NCBI RefSeq assembly: GCF_016920785.2
Contig: NW_024609837.1
Location: 52,752,671-52,816,670, forward strand
Source: Ixodes scapularis
Taxonomy: Eukaryota; Arthropoda; Arachnida; Ixodida; Ixodidae
Length of the DNA stretch: 64,000 nt
Direction: 5' to 3'
Part shown: one piece after another, positions 20,530 to 32,869 of the stretch
Numbering within the stretch: position 1 is the stretch's first letter
How the letters are laid out: the number at the start of each line of letters is the position of its first letter
Notes under the pieces: generated by a model
Database searches by the model: none
What the model saw: only the letters and a program-made list of their open reading frames with translations
What the model was told of the DNA's origin: nothing
Translations under genes and position numbers: made by a program

Positions 20530-22340
20530 CTACAGTATGGGAAATAAGGCATTCAATAATCTACCAGTGAATTGTCTTGTATAATGAGTGAATAATATAA
20601 ACATTTTTGAGAGTGGCAGTTCAAGTAGGGTGTTCCTTTTCAAACCGAACACGTGTGTCGTGTTCTGGCTCATAAAATATATGCCTCATATAAATATATC
20701 AAACGCCCCCCCCCCCCCCCTCCGTAATGAACAAAACGGCTTTAAAAAAAGAGAAAATGTTTATTTCTACAAAGTATATACGTGGAGGACGGCGAAATAG
20801 AACGTTTTGGCTGCTTGATTGGTTCTGTCTGTTTTTATGAATACATAAAAACGAAAACGCTTCCAATCATATTTTAAAAATGTATACTGCAAGGCTAATT
20901 TATTTGGCCGCGCAGTATACGGAAAAAAGGATAACAGGACAAAACATCTTTATTGTGTTCTCGTCGTATACGTCGTTCATGTTGCTCGTTTATATCCCCG
21001 TAACCTTAGCAGTATACTCTTATTTGTCGAGAATAAACTATGTTGCCACATTAGATAAAAAAATAAAACAAACCCAAACATCGTACTTTTGACAATTTGG
21101 TGACATATTTTTTAGACTTGAACCTTAAACTTAATCGCAGAGGTTGTTTACTAAATACTATACACGTGTAGTCCTATACATGTGCTATGAAGTCGTAGCA
21201 TTTTAGTCTAATTTATTTGTATAAATTACTTGTACTCATTTTAGGCCTTGTTGCACGTAGCGATATTTGTTAATCTTTGTGGCCAATATTAATCTACTAA
21301 TCTTACATTATGCGGTGCTCTCCAGCTCTCTAGCTCACCACCGCACTACTGTTTGACATTGGCGAAGGGACACAGCCTAGCAACTATTGTTTCAAATCCG
21401 TGTCACTTCAGAATTAGCCAGCCTCCAGCAAGTTTGAAAGTTTAGGCGCCTGACGATCGCCGAGCATGGTTTTGCTACCTATCACTATTATGGCGCGAAG
21501 TTCGAATCAATGAATCACTTCGTATGCGTAACATGCTTGGTTGTCACAAGAGCATGACATATCTAAGTGCCATGTCGTAAGCTGCATTTTGATGAGCTTG
21601 TTCATATATATTGTCTTGTTTTAATGTGCTCTACGTTTCAACTAGTACTAATATATTACTTTAAAAGTTTTAGGTTTACACCAATCTGTTATTGCATTTC
21701 TTTTTGCTTTCTTATTTTTGTAAAACATTAGCACTGCAGCTGATAAAAACGTGTGTGTTCTAAAGGGTACACAGAAAACCCGTTTGCTTTGAAGGGTACA
21801 ATAAATGAATGAATGAATAATTCGCGGGTCAAGAATTTTACGTGATATTGAAGAAACTAGTCGCTTTCGCGCAGCTGGCTAACTGATAATCTATTTATAA
21901 AAAGGAACTCTGAAACCATTCAGTCGCTCAAGCGGTCATAGTCCCTTCCATGTTCCGGTGACAGAAATGAGGAAATTTTGTCCAGATGTTGCATTGTGAA
22001 ACAAGGGAACACTTTACTGATTTAGGTTGCACGAAATAAAGTTTTAAATGTTTAACGATTGAGTTTTTATACAAAATGTGGTCGAGCCATCGCGAGAAAC
22101 ATTGCACGCTTCATAGAGGTTAGCACACAATAGCCTTTTTGAAAGTGCACGAAAAGTGAGTTTGCTAAAAAAAACATAAGAATTGCGATCAGTATTTAAT
22201 TTTCCAAACAATTTTCGCGCATACGATCGAAAAATAGAGGGTATATCTTTCTCGTATTGACCATCTCAAAACAACTTACTTAGAAAAGTGAGGGGTATGA
22301 AGTAGGGAAAATGCAGTTCGTATGGTTAAAATATATACTT
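20530..22340. other. AT-rich non-coding stretch
   Basis: It contains a C homopolymer (about 20,707-20,721) and, at about 21,740-21,815, a LINE-like tail ending GGGTACAATAAATGAATGAA. Nothing else was recognised. Confidence 0.55.
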
Positions 22341-22342
22341 AC

Positions 22343-22437
22343 CTGCCAAGTGACAGTTTGCAAATATGTCTTTATCTTGTTTTCAGTCACATTGAGAGAT
22401 TCATCTATATAAAAATCTATAGTAATAGTAGGAGTTC
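22343..22437 (-). CDS. Putative internal exon, gene unknown
   Basis: A 95-nt segment on the minus strand has a strong acceptor (TTAAATATTTCAG) and donor (CAG, then GTAAGTATA). It encodes 31 residues, including TPTITIDFYIDESLNVTENK and TYLQTVTWQ. The beta-strand, Asp, then helix layout recalls the first strand of M12B metalloproteases but is too short to assign. It is phase 1 in and phase 0 out, so it could splice to the 11.7-kb exon, which starts in phase 0. Confidence 0.5.
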
Positions 22438-22679
22438 CTGAAATATTTAAAGTATGGCAGTTACCTAAATGTGGAGTATTAAATCATCGCTCTTGGCAAA
22501 TAAGTTCAAGAAAATATATGAAGGCATTTAAATGCAATAATATACTAAAGTATAGTTATACTAAGCTTTGGTATATTCATTCTATAGGACCAAATGTATT
22601 TATATTCATTCTATAATCTAACAACGAAAATAGCAATAATAATTACACATTAGACGACTACTACTGCCACTATTACTAC

Positions 22680-23315
22680 CACTACTACTACTAATTATTA
22701 TTAGTAGTAGTAGCAGTAGAAGAAGTAGTAGTAGTGGTAGTATTAGTAGTAGCAGTAATAGTAGTAGCGGCAGTAGTAGTAGTAGTAGTAGTGGTAGCGG
22801 GAGTAGTAGTGGTAGTAGCAGTGGTACTAGTAGTAGTAATAGTAGTAGTAGTTGTAGTAGTAGTAGTACTGGTAGTAGTAGTAGTACTGATAGCGGCAGT
22901 AGTTCTGGTGGTAGTAGCAGTAGTAGTAGCGGTAGTAGTCGCGGTAGCGGTCGTAGCAGCAGTATAGTAGTAGTAGTCGTAGTAGTAGTAATAGTAGGGG
23001 TGGTAGCGATAGTAGAAGTAGTAGTGGTAGCGGTAGTAGTAGTGGTAGCTGTAGTAGTAGTTGTTGTAGCTGTAGTAGTAGTAGCAATAGCAGTGGTAGT
23101 AGTAGTAGCTGTGGTAGCGGTAGTAGTAGTAGTGGTAGTAGTGGCGGTAGCGGTAGTAATAGCAGTAGTAGTGGTAGCCGTAGTTAGTAGGAGTAGCAGT
23201 ACCACTGGTAGTGGTAGCAATAGTAGTAGTGGTAGTTGTAGTAGTAGCAGTAGCAGTTGTAGTAGAAGTGGTAGCGGTATCGGTAGAAGTAGTAGTAGTA
23301 GTAGCAGTAGTTCAT
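22680..23315. repeat. GTA-rich imperfect trinucleotide repeat, about 630 bp
   Basis: Nearly continuous GTA units with GTG, GCA and GCG variants. The long ORFs (poly-Val, poly-Leu or poly-Ser according to frame) are by-products and not genes. Confidence 0.95.
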
Positions 23316-23415
23316 TGCCAGACATCGTGATAAAAATGCCGTGTATTACGTGCGTGTTCGCCGTGTATAGCGAACCCATTGAGCCCAAACAACGGCGCAT
23401 GCAACCCGAGACACT

Positions 23416-23589
23416 AGGGAGTTGTAGTAGATCGTTTTTCTCCTCCGCTACTGTATCCCCGAAGAAAACGCCGCAGCTGCGCATGCGTGCCGCCAGCCTT
23501 GTCTGCATAGTTCAAGGTCTTGTGGCGGATTACGGAGCGCTATCCGGGTGCTTAGCGGGCTGCGGGAACGGTCTACTACAACTCCCTAC
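23416..23589. mobile_element. Small non-autonomous DNA transposon (MITE), copy B
   Basis: Perfect 17-bp terminal inverted repeat: TAGGGAGTTGTAGTAGA (23,416-23,432) and its inverse (23,573-23,589). The interior resembles the element at 10,434-10,605. The end contains CTACAACTCCC, similar to the vertebrate ZNF143 site core. Confidence 0.75.
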
Positions 23590-23706
23590 TGGGAGGAGTG
23601 AGCCGGGCAGCGGGCCACGGAGAAGCACGGGACACCTGGAAGCGACAGACTAGGCGCGGTCGCAGACCAGAGAAGACGCTTCTCGTAACACCACCCTTTT
23701 TATCCA

Positions 23707-24533
23707 TTCAGTCGCAGGTTTAGAAATTGTAGCTCTTCCGGGGATAGATCCTCCTTTTTTTTAAATTCTAGTTTGCCTCCTGCGCTTCCGAACGAGGCCA
23801 CAATCACCTCGACTTTATTGGCTAGAAGGGGAATAATGAAGTAGTAAATGAGAAAAACGTGGCTGTCCTGTGCTTGTCCTTCGTGTTTCATTCTTTCAAT
23901 TTTAAGTATTCATGTTAAACTCTCTCGCTTTTACCAGTCCAGGGTGTAAGAGACACATCATAGTTTTTAGAGGCCTGTGGGTTCTTTCCCTATTCTTTCC
24001 GTGAAATCACAACACCCATCAACATTGGTTAAACGGATGTGTGGGAGAGATCACGTGATCCTTCACGATATATGCGTCGGGGAAGCCACTTAAACATTTT
24101 TTATTGGACAACCTCAACAAGTCTTGGAAAATACGACGTTCCCCCGTCCCTATCAGGCCGCGGTTTTGGCCAACGGGGCCCCATCGCTGTGTCTGCGTGA
24201 TCTGTATACGTCTTTCACGGGCTCAAGGACGCAAACTCATCGCTCATGAGGAAGAGAGAGTGTGTGGATAAAAAGGGTGGTGTTATGACGTGTCTCTTAC
24301 ACCCTGGACTGGTAAAAGCGAGAGAGCTTAACATGAATACTTAAAATTGAAAGAATAAAACACGGAGAACAAGCACAGGACAGCCACGTTTTTTTCACTT
24401 ACTACTTCATTATTCCCCTTCTAGCCAAATAAGTCCAGGTGATTGTGGCTTCGTTCGGAAGCGCAGGAGGCAAACTGATATTCAAGAAAGGAGGATCTAT
24501 CCCGGAAGAGCTACAATTTCTAAACCTGCAACT
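23707..24533. repeat. Inverted pair of Penelope 5' segments
   Basis: 23,707-23,965 and 24,284-24,533 are diverged inverted copies of about 250 bp. Both include CCTGTGCTTGTCC, CTTTCAATTTTAAGTA and the coding phrase VASFGSAGGKL. The spacer of about 320 bp is unrelated. Inverted copies are common at Penelope insertions. Confidence 0.85.
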
Positions 24534-25610
24534 AAAAAACAAAAAGAAAAAAAAAAAAAAAGAAACGGAGGCGTTTGTTGTGCGCTTTGGCAGCGTTCAG
24601 AAAAGCCAGTGCTCCCTTTTGAGAGTGCTTATTCAAAGTCAGTTATTAGAGTGCTTATTCAAAGTCAGTTAACATAGGTATCATCAAGACGTTAATCACA
24701 TCAGCTAAAACGAAATCCAGTCAACATTCGGCAACGGATAGCATAAAGAGCCAAACTCGACGACTCCCGAGTTCCGAATATCTGGTGGAACGCCTTGTGT
24801 CCATTTTCCCCCAGCATATTAACCCCAAAGTAACTACTAAAGCGCCTTTCAGTCGAAGGATAGCCAGCATGTCATACATTTATAATGCTTTCCATCGTAT
24901 TCGATTCATTGCTTCACGCTATGACACGAAAGTTGTCTTCTCCAGTAGATTCAAATTGGCAAGCATGGGCAACATGATCAACCCAAAAGAGGAAGCCATT
25001 CCAGCTTGCGAAGAAAGCACGCCACGCTTTTCCAGGCTTGCTGCACAGAAAAGGTGTACTCCATCCCCCTCAAACGCGGAGCGAGTATATAAGACAAACC
25101 GGCGGATGTATAAATGACCGCTTGCGTGAATACAAAAATGAAGCCACTTCAGGACCAGATAACCCCATTCATCCGATCGCGGTTCACGCGAACGAATGCA
25201 TTGGATGCGCGCCTGACTTCGCTGGAACTAAGACAAAGGGAGAACACTACAATTGCTACGGACGTGAGTTCATCGAATTCTTCCTCATCCAGAACGCAGA
25301 AATCAACGTTTCATGGGCCTCAGTAGCCTTGTCAAGACGGGAAGAGAACTCAACAGGCCTGAACTTCAAGAATATCGCAACTCCCCGTAAAAATCACGCC
25401 ATCACTGTAGGTGTGCCCGTGCCTCGTGGTTTCTTCCTCCCCCCTTCCGTCCCCCAGTTATCTTTCCCCCATATCACCCTATCTTAGTTGGAATCTCGTT
25501 CAGGGTGCAATTTTTCCTGCCGATAATAAACACAAGTTGCTAAATGAAAGAACGTGGTCGTCCTGTGCTTGTCCTCCGTGTTTTAGTCTTTCAATTTTAA
25601 GTACTCTTAC
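24430..25610 (+). pseudogene. Penelope-like element: end of RT and GIY-YIG endonuclease
   Basis: Frame-broken plus-strand coding gives VASFGSAGGKLIFKKGGSIP and EELQFLNLQLK (end of RT), then FESAYSKSVN. From about 25,060 follows a GIY-YIG-type nuclease, YIRQTGGCINDRLREYKNEA, with a following Cys/His segment (HANECIGC) and a final ALSRREE segment. The normal first motif should read YIGQTG; here the Gly is Arg. A 26-bp direct repeat (24,622-24,670) and an A-tract add frameshifts. The copy ends with the terminal phrase CCTGTGCTTGTCC at about 25,563. Confidence 0.82.
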
Positions 25611-25829
25611 ACCCTTTTAGGATTTATTGACGAGCACGTCAGTTCCATTGGAGAAATCTGCCAAATATTTCACACCCCTCAAACATTCTTAAACGGTAGT
25701 AAAACATTTTGGAAATTCATGAGGCCACATAGACGGCTTTTTCATAGGAAAGTCCCGTTCCGAATCTTTTTCGCGAAGAATCAAGAAATGTAGCTGTAAT
25801 CAACAAACTCAAGGGACTCTATAGGTGAA

Positions 25830-26760
25830 CAGAGTGCCGTTTGGAATAAACCCGGCATCAGCTATCTTCTGACGTGTCGTCGAAAAACTCGTTGGAAAAT
25901 TGCCTTAGACAGGTACATTTCAGGATGATATTGTAGTAACTGGAAAGAACGATGAACATCACTTGCGGAACCTGGACATGGTACTGCAGAAACTTAAGAG
26001 ATGTGGCCCTCGCCTGGAAAACAAGAAATGCTACTTCATGCTGGACTCCATCGAGTATTCAGGACATGTCGTAGACAAGGAAGTGATCCATCCAAATGCC
26101 GAGAAGGCGGATTCGATCCTAAAAGCGAAGACGCCAAAATACAAAAAAAAAAAAAGGACTTGGAGCATTTCTGGGACTACTAAACCACTACGGAAAATGA
26201 ATCAGCAACACAGCCGACATCCCACGTCCGCCACACGAGCTGCTGCTAAAAGGTACAAGGTGGAAATGGTCGAGATCATGCCAGAGAACCCTCAACGAAG
26301 CGAAGAAGAAACTCACCAAGCAAATTCTTCTACTGTACTATGACCCTGCACTTTCTCTGGAACTGCACTGTGATGCATCGAGCCATGAAATCCGTGCTAT
26401 ACTTCAACGCGTACTACCCAACAAGCAACGGAGGCCGATTGCCTTCATGTCAAGACCGCTCTCCAGAGGTGAGCGAAACTGCTCTCAGATAGATAAAGAA
26501 GCACTGATTCTGGTTGAAGGCGTAGTGGAATCTCACCAGTATTTGTTTTCGCGTCACTTAACACTGCGGACGGACCACAAACTTTTGTTATCTATTTTCA
26601 ATCCCAGTAAGGAAATCCCAGGCACGGTTGCTGCAAGAATGCAACGATGGGCGATCATCTTGTGAGGGTATGTCTTTGACATAAGGTGTGTCTAAACCGA
26701 TGATGACATAGTCGCAGACATGCTGTCAAGACTCCCAATGACGGGCATGGCGCTGCGCGC
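25830..26760 (+). pseudogene. Ty3/gypsy pol relic: RT palm to RNase H
   Basis: Plus-strand reading with several stops gives NRVPFGINPASAIF, FQDDIVVTGKNDEHHL (the YxDD catalytic box with Gln in place of the middle hydrophobic residue), RLENKKCYFMLDSIEYSGHV, and then RNase H (LELHCDASSHEIRA, PIAFMSRPLSRGE, RTDHKLLLSIF, DIVADMLSRLP). An A-run near 26,145 shifts the frame. It belongs to a different Ty3 lineage from the two elements at 1-7 and 44-49 kb. Confidence 0.8.
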
Positions 26761-26928
26761 CCTTAACCTTGTACACCTAGGACAACCAGACCTGCAGTGC
26801 TTTGGTGTTTTTTTTATTTTTCGGTTGCTTTACAAAATACAGTCATACTTCAACAAAAGATCGTCAATAGGTTATTGAATTGTCTTGACTTTCCTGCAGG
26901 CATTGAACTGCCGGCGTAAGTAAGTCAT

Positions 26929-27060
<132 letters not shown>

Positions 27061-27064
<4 letters not shown>

Positions 27065-27670
27065 ACATTTTTATTGCACATGTTTCATATCAGTACATAA
27101 GAACGCGGGCCCGTCGAAAGCCAAAAAACAGCGTGTGGGACTGGGCCCGACAGCGGTATAACCTAGAATATTCAAAAACTACATACACGGAGTGAAAAAG
27201 TAACATCGGCGATAAAAGATATACTTTCGGTAGAAGCATATCTACACAAAGCAAAAAGTGAAGAGATTAGAAAAGCAAAAAGATCATATGCTACCCCCCC
27301 CCCCCCCCAAAAAAAAAAAAAAATATTGGAAGGAAAAAATATTTATAGGAAGAAAAATATTCACGCGTTGCGGCAACAGTTACGTATAGATGTTACAAAA
27401 AACACCCAAAATCCGCAACTCAACGTCGCAGGTAGCTGGTCCCGAAACAATTTATAACAAGATGTGCGCCCAGTTTAAAAGACTGGAAACAAGATACAAA
27501 ACAAGTAAAATGAAATAACACTAGGTAATCTTGCCTCAACAAAATGTTTTAGAAGCTTTTTCAGCTGTCTTTTTGCACTTATATCGTTAAACGCGCCAGG
27601 CAAGCCATTAAATATTTCTGGGACATTAACGAGCGGTGCATTTTTCCATATTTCATACAAGCGCTTGGCA
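27061..27670 (-). pseudogene. LINE 3' fragment
   Basis: On the minus strand the segment ends with AATAAAAATGTTATTATT, a poly(A)-like signal followed by a TTA repeat. About 400 bases upstream a 61-codon ORF includes YEIWKNAPLVNVPEIFNGLP, similar in character to the C-terminal part of CR1-type LINE ORF2. A C- then A-homopolymer (about 27,294-27,322) lies within. Confidence 0.45.
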
Positions 27671-27689
27671 GAATAAAACGCTCACTTTC

Positions 27690-28140
27690 AAGCAAAAAGT
27701 GGGAAAGGACGCGAGGGACTAGAAGCTGCTGCGCCAGGCGGGACGAGTGGGGCCGCCACAGGGGGCCAGGGCCTATATAAGGCGGGCTCCCTGGAGAACG
27801 GGACAGTCGTCGGTTGGAGGCTGACCAGCACACCAAGGCAACAGAGTTTTTTTTTAGCGAGGATAGATCCCTATTCTACCAGTGTGGCAGACGCGTCCCC
27901 GCCATTCCTGTTGCTAGGCCTATGCCTTCTTTGTCTTCCGAGTCTACTACAGCCGACTTGTCCACCAACAATGGCGGCCAGGACTCGAACGATATCCCAA
28001 CTCTACTTGGCCAGCACGCTGCGCGGCTGCAGGTGGCACTTCAGGATGATCGGGCAAGAGCATAGCGAGATCTCAGGCAGCTACTTCATGAAAGTCGCAT
28101 ACTCGGCCACGTCAATGGAGCGGTTCCGGCCGCCCGGCCC
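27690..28140 (+). pseudogene. Possible 5' end of a retroelement: TATA promoter and gag-like start
   Basis: GC-rich sequence has a good TATA box (TATATAA, 27,774-27,780). From 27,814 an 83-codon ORF contains TLLGQHAARLQVALQDDRAR, then TAG, after which the same frame continues RDLRQLLHESRILGHV. It looks like the start of a gag-type coiled region with one nonsense change, cut off by an AT repeat at 28,140. I could not assign a family. Confidence 0.35.
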
Positions 28141-28415
28141 ATTAATAATATTTATATAATTATTATTAATAATTAATAATAAGATTAATATTTATTATTA
28201 ATAATACTAATTAAGAATAATAATAAATAATAATAATACATTTTGGTCTGGACAAATCGTCGGAGGCTTGTGGGATAAGACACAGTATTTGATGTAGCAG
28301 ACTGGATACGCGTACGGAGTCACATCACGTGCACAGAGAAAAAAATATTAATATTATTAATTAATATTTGCATTATAAAATAATGTTTTTTTTTTTTTTT
28401 TTTTTTTTTTTAATT
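28140..28415. repeat. TTA/AAT-rich and poly(T) low-complexity sequence
   Basis: TTA and AAT units at about 28,140-28,240 and a T run of about 25 bases near 28,387-28,411. Confidence 0.9.
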
Positions 28416-28419
28416 CGTA

Positions 28420-29300
28420 CAAAACATCTGGCCCACGAAAGCAATAAATGCTCCCTTGGTTAGACCATGGACCTTAAAACGGCTTTCTTCTCAGTTTTTC
28501 CAGTATCACGCCTAGACTTGGTTCGACAGAAAGACCTTACACCTAAAAAAGAAAAACGCAGTTTTTCTAAACTGTTTTGTTTTTACGTGTGTTTTCTTCA
28601 AGAATGCGTAATAGCGTCGAATATCCCTCAAGTGTATGAAACTCTATCGGAGTGACTAATTCAAGTGTAGTTGAGCATGTTCAACATGAACTTATTCGTG
28701 TACTGTTTGATAGTTATTTTCAACCGCATTATTTCTACAGTTACAAAATGATTTGTGACCTCGTGAAATAGGACAAGTTGCTCAACAAGAGAACAATCTG
28801 AGGATTGAGGTTTTTTTATAAGTTTGCAAATGGTATAATTGATTCACCAGCTCTACTAACTCGCGTCTACTGGGGCGTTCCTCGTAGGTTTAGTTGACTT
28901 TACTCTTTGTATTATCCTCCCGATTTATATCACGCAGCACCCATGACATGCCTTCAATTGACGTATAATCATTTAGAAGGTTATGGTGGGAATGTTATTC
29001 TATAAATTTTCGACAAAGACTGTAAACTTAGAAAGTATGTTGCTACCATTGTTTTATCTTAACTTTTAATTTTTTATTGTGCCCGAGCAATAATACGGTC
29101 TGACATTGGTAAGTGCATCACTAAGGAGGCGCCGCGTTGTTTACGGGTAACTTTAGAAAGATAAAATATATAAATGAATAAATAAAGTTTTGTTGCGTTA
29201 TGTTCAATGGAGGAAGAGTGGTTATGTTCTCAAGGAGCTGATAAAACAACATGTTTCTATAGCACTTATAAAAAAAAAAGAAAGAAAAAAGAAACGACAT
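28420..29300. other. Non-coding stretch, nothing recognised
   Basis: A 62-codon plus-strand ORF at 28,467 has no recognisable domain. Confidence 0.5.
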
Positions 29301-29302
29301 AC

Positions 29303-29439
29303 CTTCGTCCTTTTCCTGTCTTGAACTTAGACGAACTTTGGGCCAACATTCCACACCAGCATACATCAAGCAGAGCCAGAGGCATATTGTCCCACGTAGT
29401 GTATTCATCGGAAACCTGTTGTAGCTCGAAATCTAATCC
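29303..29439 (-). CDS. Putative internal exon, gene unknown
   Basis: A 137-nt open segment on the minus strand lies between a pyrimidine-rich acceptor (CTCCTTCGTCCTGACGAG) and the donor GTATGT. It encodes 45 residues, including DEYTTWDNMPLALLDVCWCG and AQSSSKFKTGKG. Phase 0 in and 2 out, the same length and phase as the 11.7-kb segment but without obvious similarity. Unrecognised; it may be a chance open segment. Confidence 0.3.
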
Positions 29440-29699
29440 CTCGTCAGGACGAAGGAGTTGGATATAAAAAAAAAGACTACGTGTTTTGTGCTTTTTTTTG
29501 AGAAATATTGGCGGCGATAAATTATTTTGCTTATGAGAGGAAAATGGTCCCGCCTTTTTATTGCGCTTTATTTGTGACGCCATGATGACATTTGGAAACT
29601 GCTTTGCTGGACAATGCATAGTGACTGCCACAAACATATTGTATCGCGAAAAGTTTCCATCCTCTTTAGTTCCGGCTCCCATTCAATTCACGCGGATGT

Positions 29700-32240
29700 T
29701 GGAATTTTGTAATGGTTATATTTTACGCTAAGCTTTTTTGACCTTTTCGCTAAACACGTGCAAGAAAAATGTTACTTTCGTTGACCAGCAATATATTGTG
29801 CACTGTTTCCTTGGCAAACAAATATGTACATATGTATGCATTATGAGTATTACGAATCGCGTCATTCTGTTTCCCCGACGTATTTAGCTAATCTGACGTC
29901 TTTCATGCTACCAAAGGATCTCGCGCGCTTTGGAAAACCGCTTTAAGAAGAACTGAACCCTAAAAAATTGAGTTAGAAGTTTTCTACGACTTTGGTTTTA
30001 TACAATTGCCAATACATCACTAGAATTAGACATAATAAGGCATACAGCAAATTTATTTTTAAAATACGCGTAGAAATTGTTGCAGGGCCCGGCATGCGCG
30101 AAATCTCGCTGCCATTTGTTATTTGTCACAAGAGTCATATCGTCATCACTGGTGTCTCCATCGCAGCTTTAAACTACTTTGTTACAGGAAAGGTGTTATC
30201 TTTAAACGAGCCTTCTACCGGACAAAAAAGAAATAACAGAACCAAAGATAAATAACCAATTACATCAAACACTAATCCCGAGTTTGCAAAAATATATGGA
30301 CAGGATTTACAAACCTTAGCTCTTTATCACATCGGCGTTAGGTAAGGACAGGATTGCCAGAACATGAGCGAGTTTCAAAAAGCAGTAATTGAACTCGGGT
30401 GCATATCCCTTCACCAGTGTATGTAGCTGAAGTTTTCGTCGGTAGGGATAAAAAAATGTTTCGGAGGATGGAAAAGTATTGAAAATGGGCGTACATCGAT
30501 TAATTTACGAACTTGTAATGACAGAAAAAAACTGGTCTCAACACTTCTAGACAATACATTTTTAGTACACAAAACTGCCTTGTGCGTCGATGATTCAATA
30601 AATTGTCGCACATCGGTGGCAAACGAATTTGTTGAAAAGCGATGTAATCGACTTTTAAATATAAGGCGAGGGAGAGAGGTTACAAAACATACTAAAGTGA
30701 CATGAGTCCCAAAACCGTTTGATGGTCAGAAATGTAATTGCACATGGAGGTTTTGGAGAATATTTAACTCGTTTATAAATTATGTTATGGCAACGACGCG
30801 GCGGCATCTTTTTTTTAATGCGCGCACCACATTAAGATTTTGAGTGCGACCCGTTACTTTGCGCAAATATGTTAGATTTGTTGATTTTGTAGTGATCGGT
30901 TTTGCAGCACTAGAGAAAGGCGGTTATCTCAGACTCGATGAGGCAGAACATTCTAGCTCGTCTGGGTTACATCTGACTGCATGGACGCGATCACAAAACA
31001 AGTGTTACCGAAAGGGCCGCTGCCGGCGTTTGTGGTGATTGAAACCATGCCCAGCTTTTCGATTGGTTCTTCTCGTTGCTGAAGACATTTCGACATAGGA
31101 ATAGCCTACCCTGGCTGTCATTGGCAAATCGCGAAACAGGAACTTGCTTAAGTTATACTTAATCCAAGCACGCTCTCTGCATGTTGGTGACTTTCTGATC
31201 CCGAAATGCTCTTACGGTTGCCCAGATTCAGCGTTGTAATATTCAGTTCGATGCCAAAGTCGAAACTTCGTATTTTTTGGTTTTTCCCCCTTTCTCCACC
31301 ATATCAAAACGTGATGTCACCGGCGGTAAGCATGGTGCACGGCTGGCACTAAGGTATCGCTCGCGTTTTACAACCACAAAACAGGAGCGTTCGTGTGATC
31401 TTAAGTCAAAAATTTGTATTTGTACAGATTTTGACCTTTGCCAACGTACTGAACTATAACAACAAACAGAAGCAACTTGTTTTTGAGGAAACCGTTCGCG
31501 CAACTTGGTACATCCGGTCACAGCTGGCTAGTCCTGTAAGAATAGCTGTCCATTTACATTCTCCTCCCTGCACACGCAAGCAATAAAGCTGCAAAGAAAG
31601 GTCAAAGAGTCTCGTAATACACGTTTCGTCAAATTACCCAGACATCAAGGAGAGTGGCTGGAATGCGGTACAGTTGGTCACGCTCGCCCTACCTGAGTGC
31701 ACGCGCCATTTGTTTTATATTTGGTTGAGAAAAGGTAAAGTCGCAAACGCCAGCACATGTAATTATACTTGCAGCGTGCTTCTTCGTGTGTGGATAATTT
31801 AGAAAAACGTCTACGGTCAATTCCAGAAAAGCGGTTCTGGTTGGTGCCATTTTCAGGGCTCGTGCATGTTGCGCGTGCTCTGCTCGACTTCTGAAGCGAC
31901 GAACATGCACGTGCTGGGCTGTGAGCTGACAGCTGTGGGCTGTACCTTTCATAGACATTGACATTATGTATACTGAACTCAGGCGCATATCCCTTCACCA
32001 ATCTATTTAGTTGAATTTTTCGTCGGCTGTGAAAGCTAATTTTTCGGAGAAAGAAAAGGTATTAGAATACTCCTTTACACTGGGCGCCATATTTGAGGGC
32101 AATGTTTAGAGCCATGCTCAGAAAGGGCTCAGATTAATAGCCTGCTAAGACCAGCAATCTTGATGGTGCGGAATGCATGTTGCAAAAAAACTGCGAAAGT
32201 TTGCCGTCAGCACACCCTCAGTAGCAGCGCACACAGCTAG
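29700..32240. other. Non-coding stretch with a diverged direct repeat
   Basis: About 100 bp near 30,395-30,490 and 31,978-32,070 share GCATATCCCTTCACCA and the TTTTCGTCGG phrase, a dispersed repeat in direct orientation. No gene was recognised. Confidence 0.55.
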
Positions 32241-32250
32241 GGCTTCCAAT

Positions 32251-32854
32251 TAGTGCTGGACCATTGATCGATTAACCAACCAATTAATCAATTATTGGAA
32301 TAATTGCGATTAATTGTTTTAACTGATTAATCGGTAAATTTTTAACGAACCAAAATAGTAAAAACAAAGCGGTTTCACCGTGCAGATGTGGACGGGAACA
32401 CCTGAATGATGAGCAAACCTTAAGTCAACATTTAGCCTAAAGTAAACTGTAGGGGCAAGATTTGTAACTCCCGAGAAATGCAGAAGGTTACACGTGTACT
32501 TCAACGCCGCTCGAGTGTCTGTTTATCACAGCAGAGACTAGTGTGAGCAATCAAAGGAGGTCGCTCTTGCCAGATTATATCAACAAAGTTCTTTGCCTCG
32601 ATGCAGCTGAAGTGTAATAATCTCTGTGTGGGAGTGCCTTTGAACTGTTCTTAACTACACATCAAGGTTAGTCCATAATAAAAATAGTACATTCCGCCCT
32701 TTAGGTTACCTTATGTTCAGCAAATGCATAAACAAAAAATATTAACTTTGACTTTAAAAAAATGTTATGCATGGAAATTAATGAGTCCAATTAATCGATT
32801 GATTAAAGGGTGTCGATTAATCGAGTTAAACTTTTTAATCGACGCCCAGCGCTA
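32251..32854. mobile_element. hAT-like non-autonomous transposon with 8-bp target duplication
   Basis: The termini TAGTGCTGG and CCAGCGCTA are near-inverted. Subterminal TAATCGATTAATCG-type repeats occur at both ends. Flanks are CTTCCAAT (32,243-32,250) and CCTCCAAT (32,855-32,862), an 8-bp duplication with one change, typical of hAT. No transposase was seen. Confidence 0.85.
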
Positions 32855-32869
32855 CCTCCAATGAATACT

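Noticed and set aside
22618..23653. Long ORFs of poly-Leu, poly-Val and poly-Ser, up to 296 codons
   Set aside because: Translation of a GTA-type low-complexity repeat in different frames.
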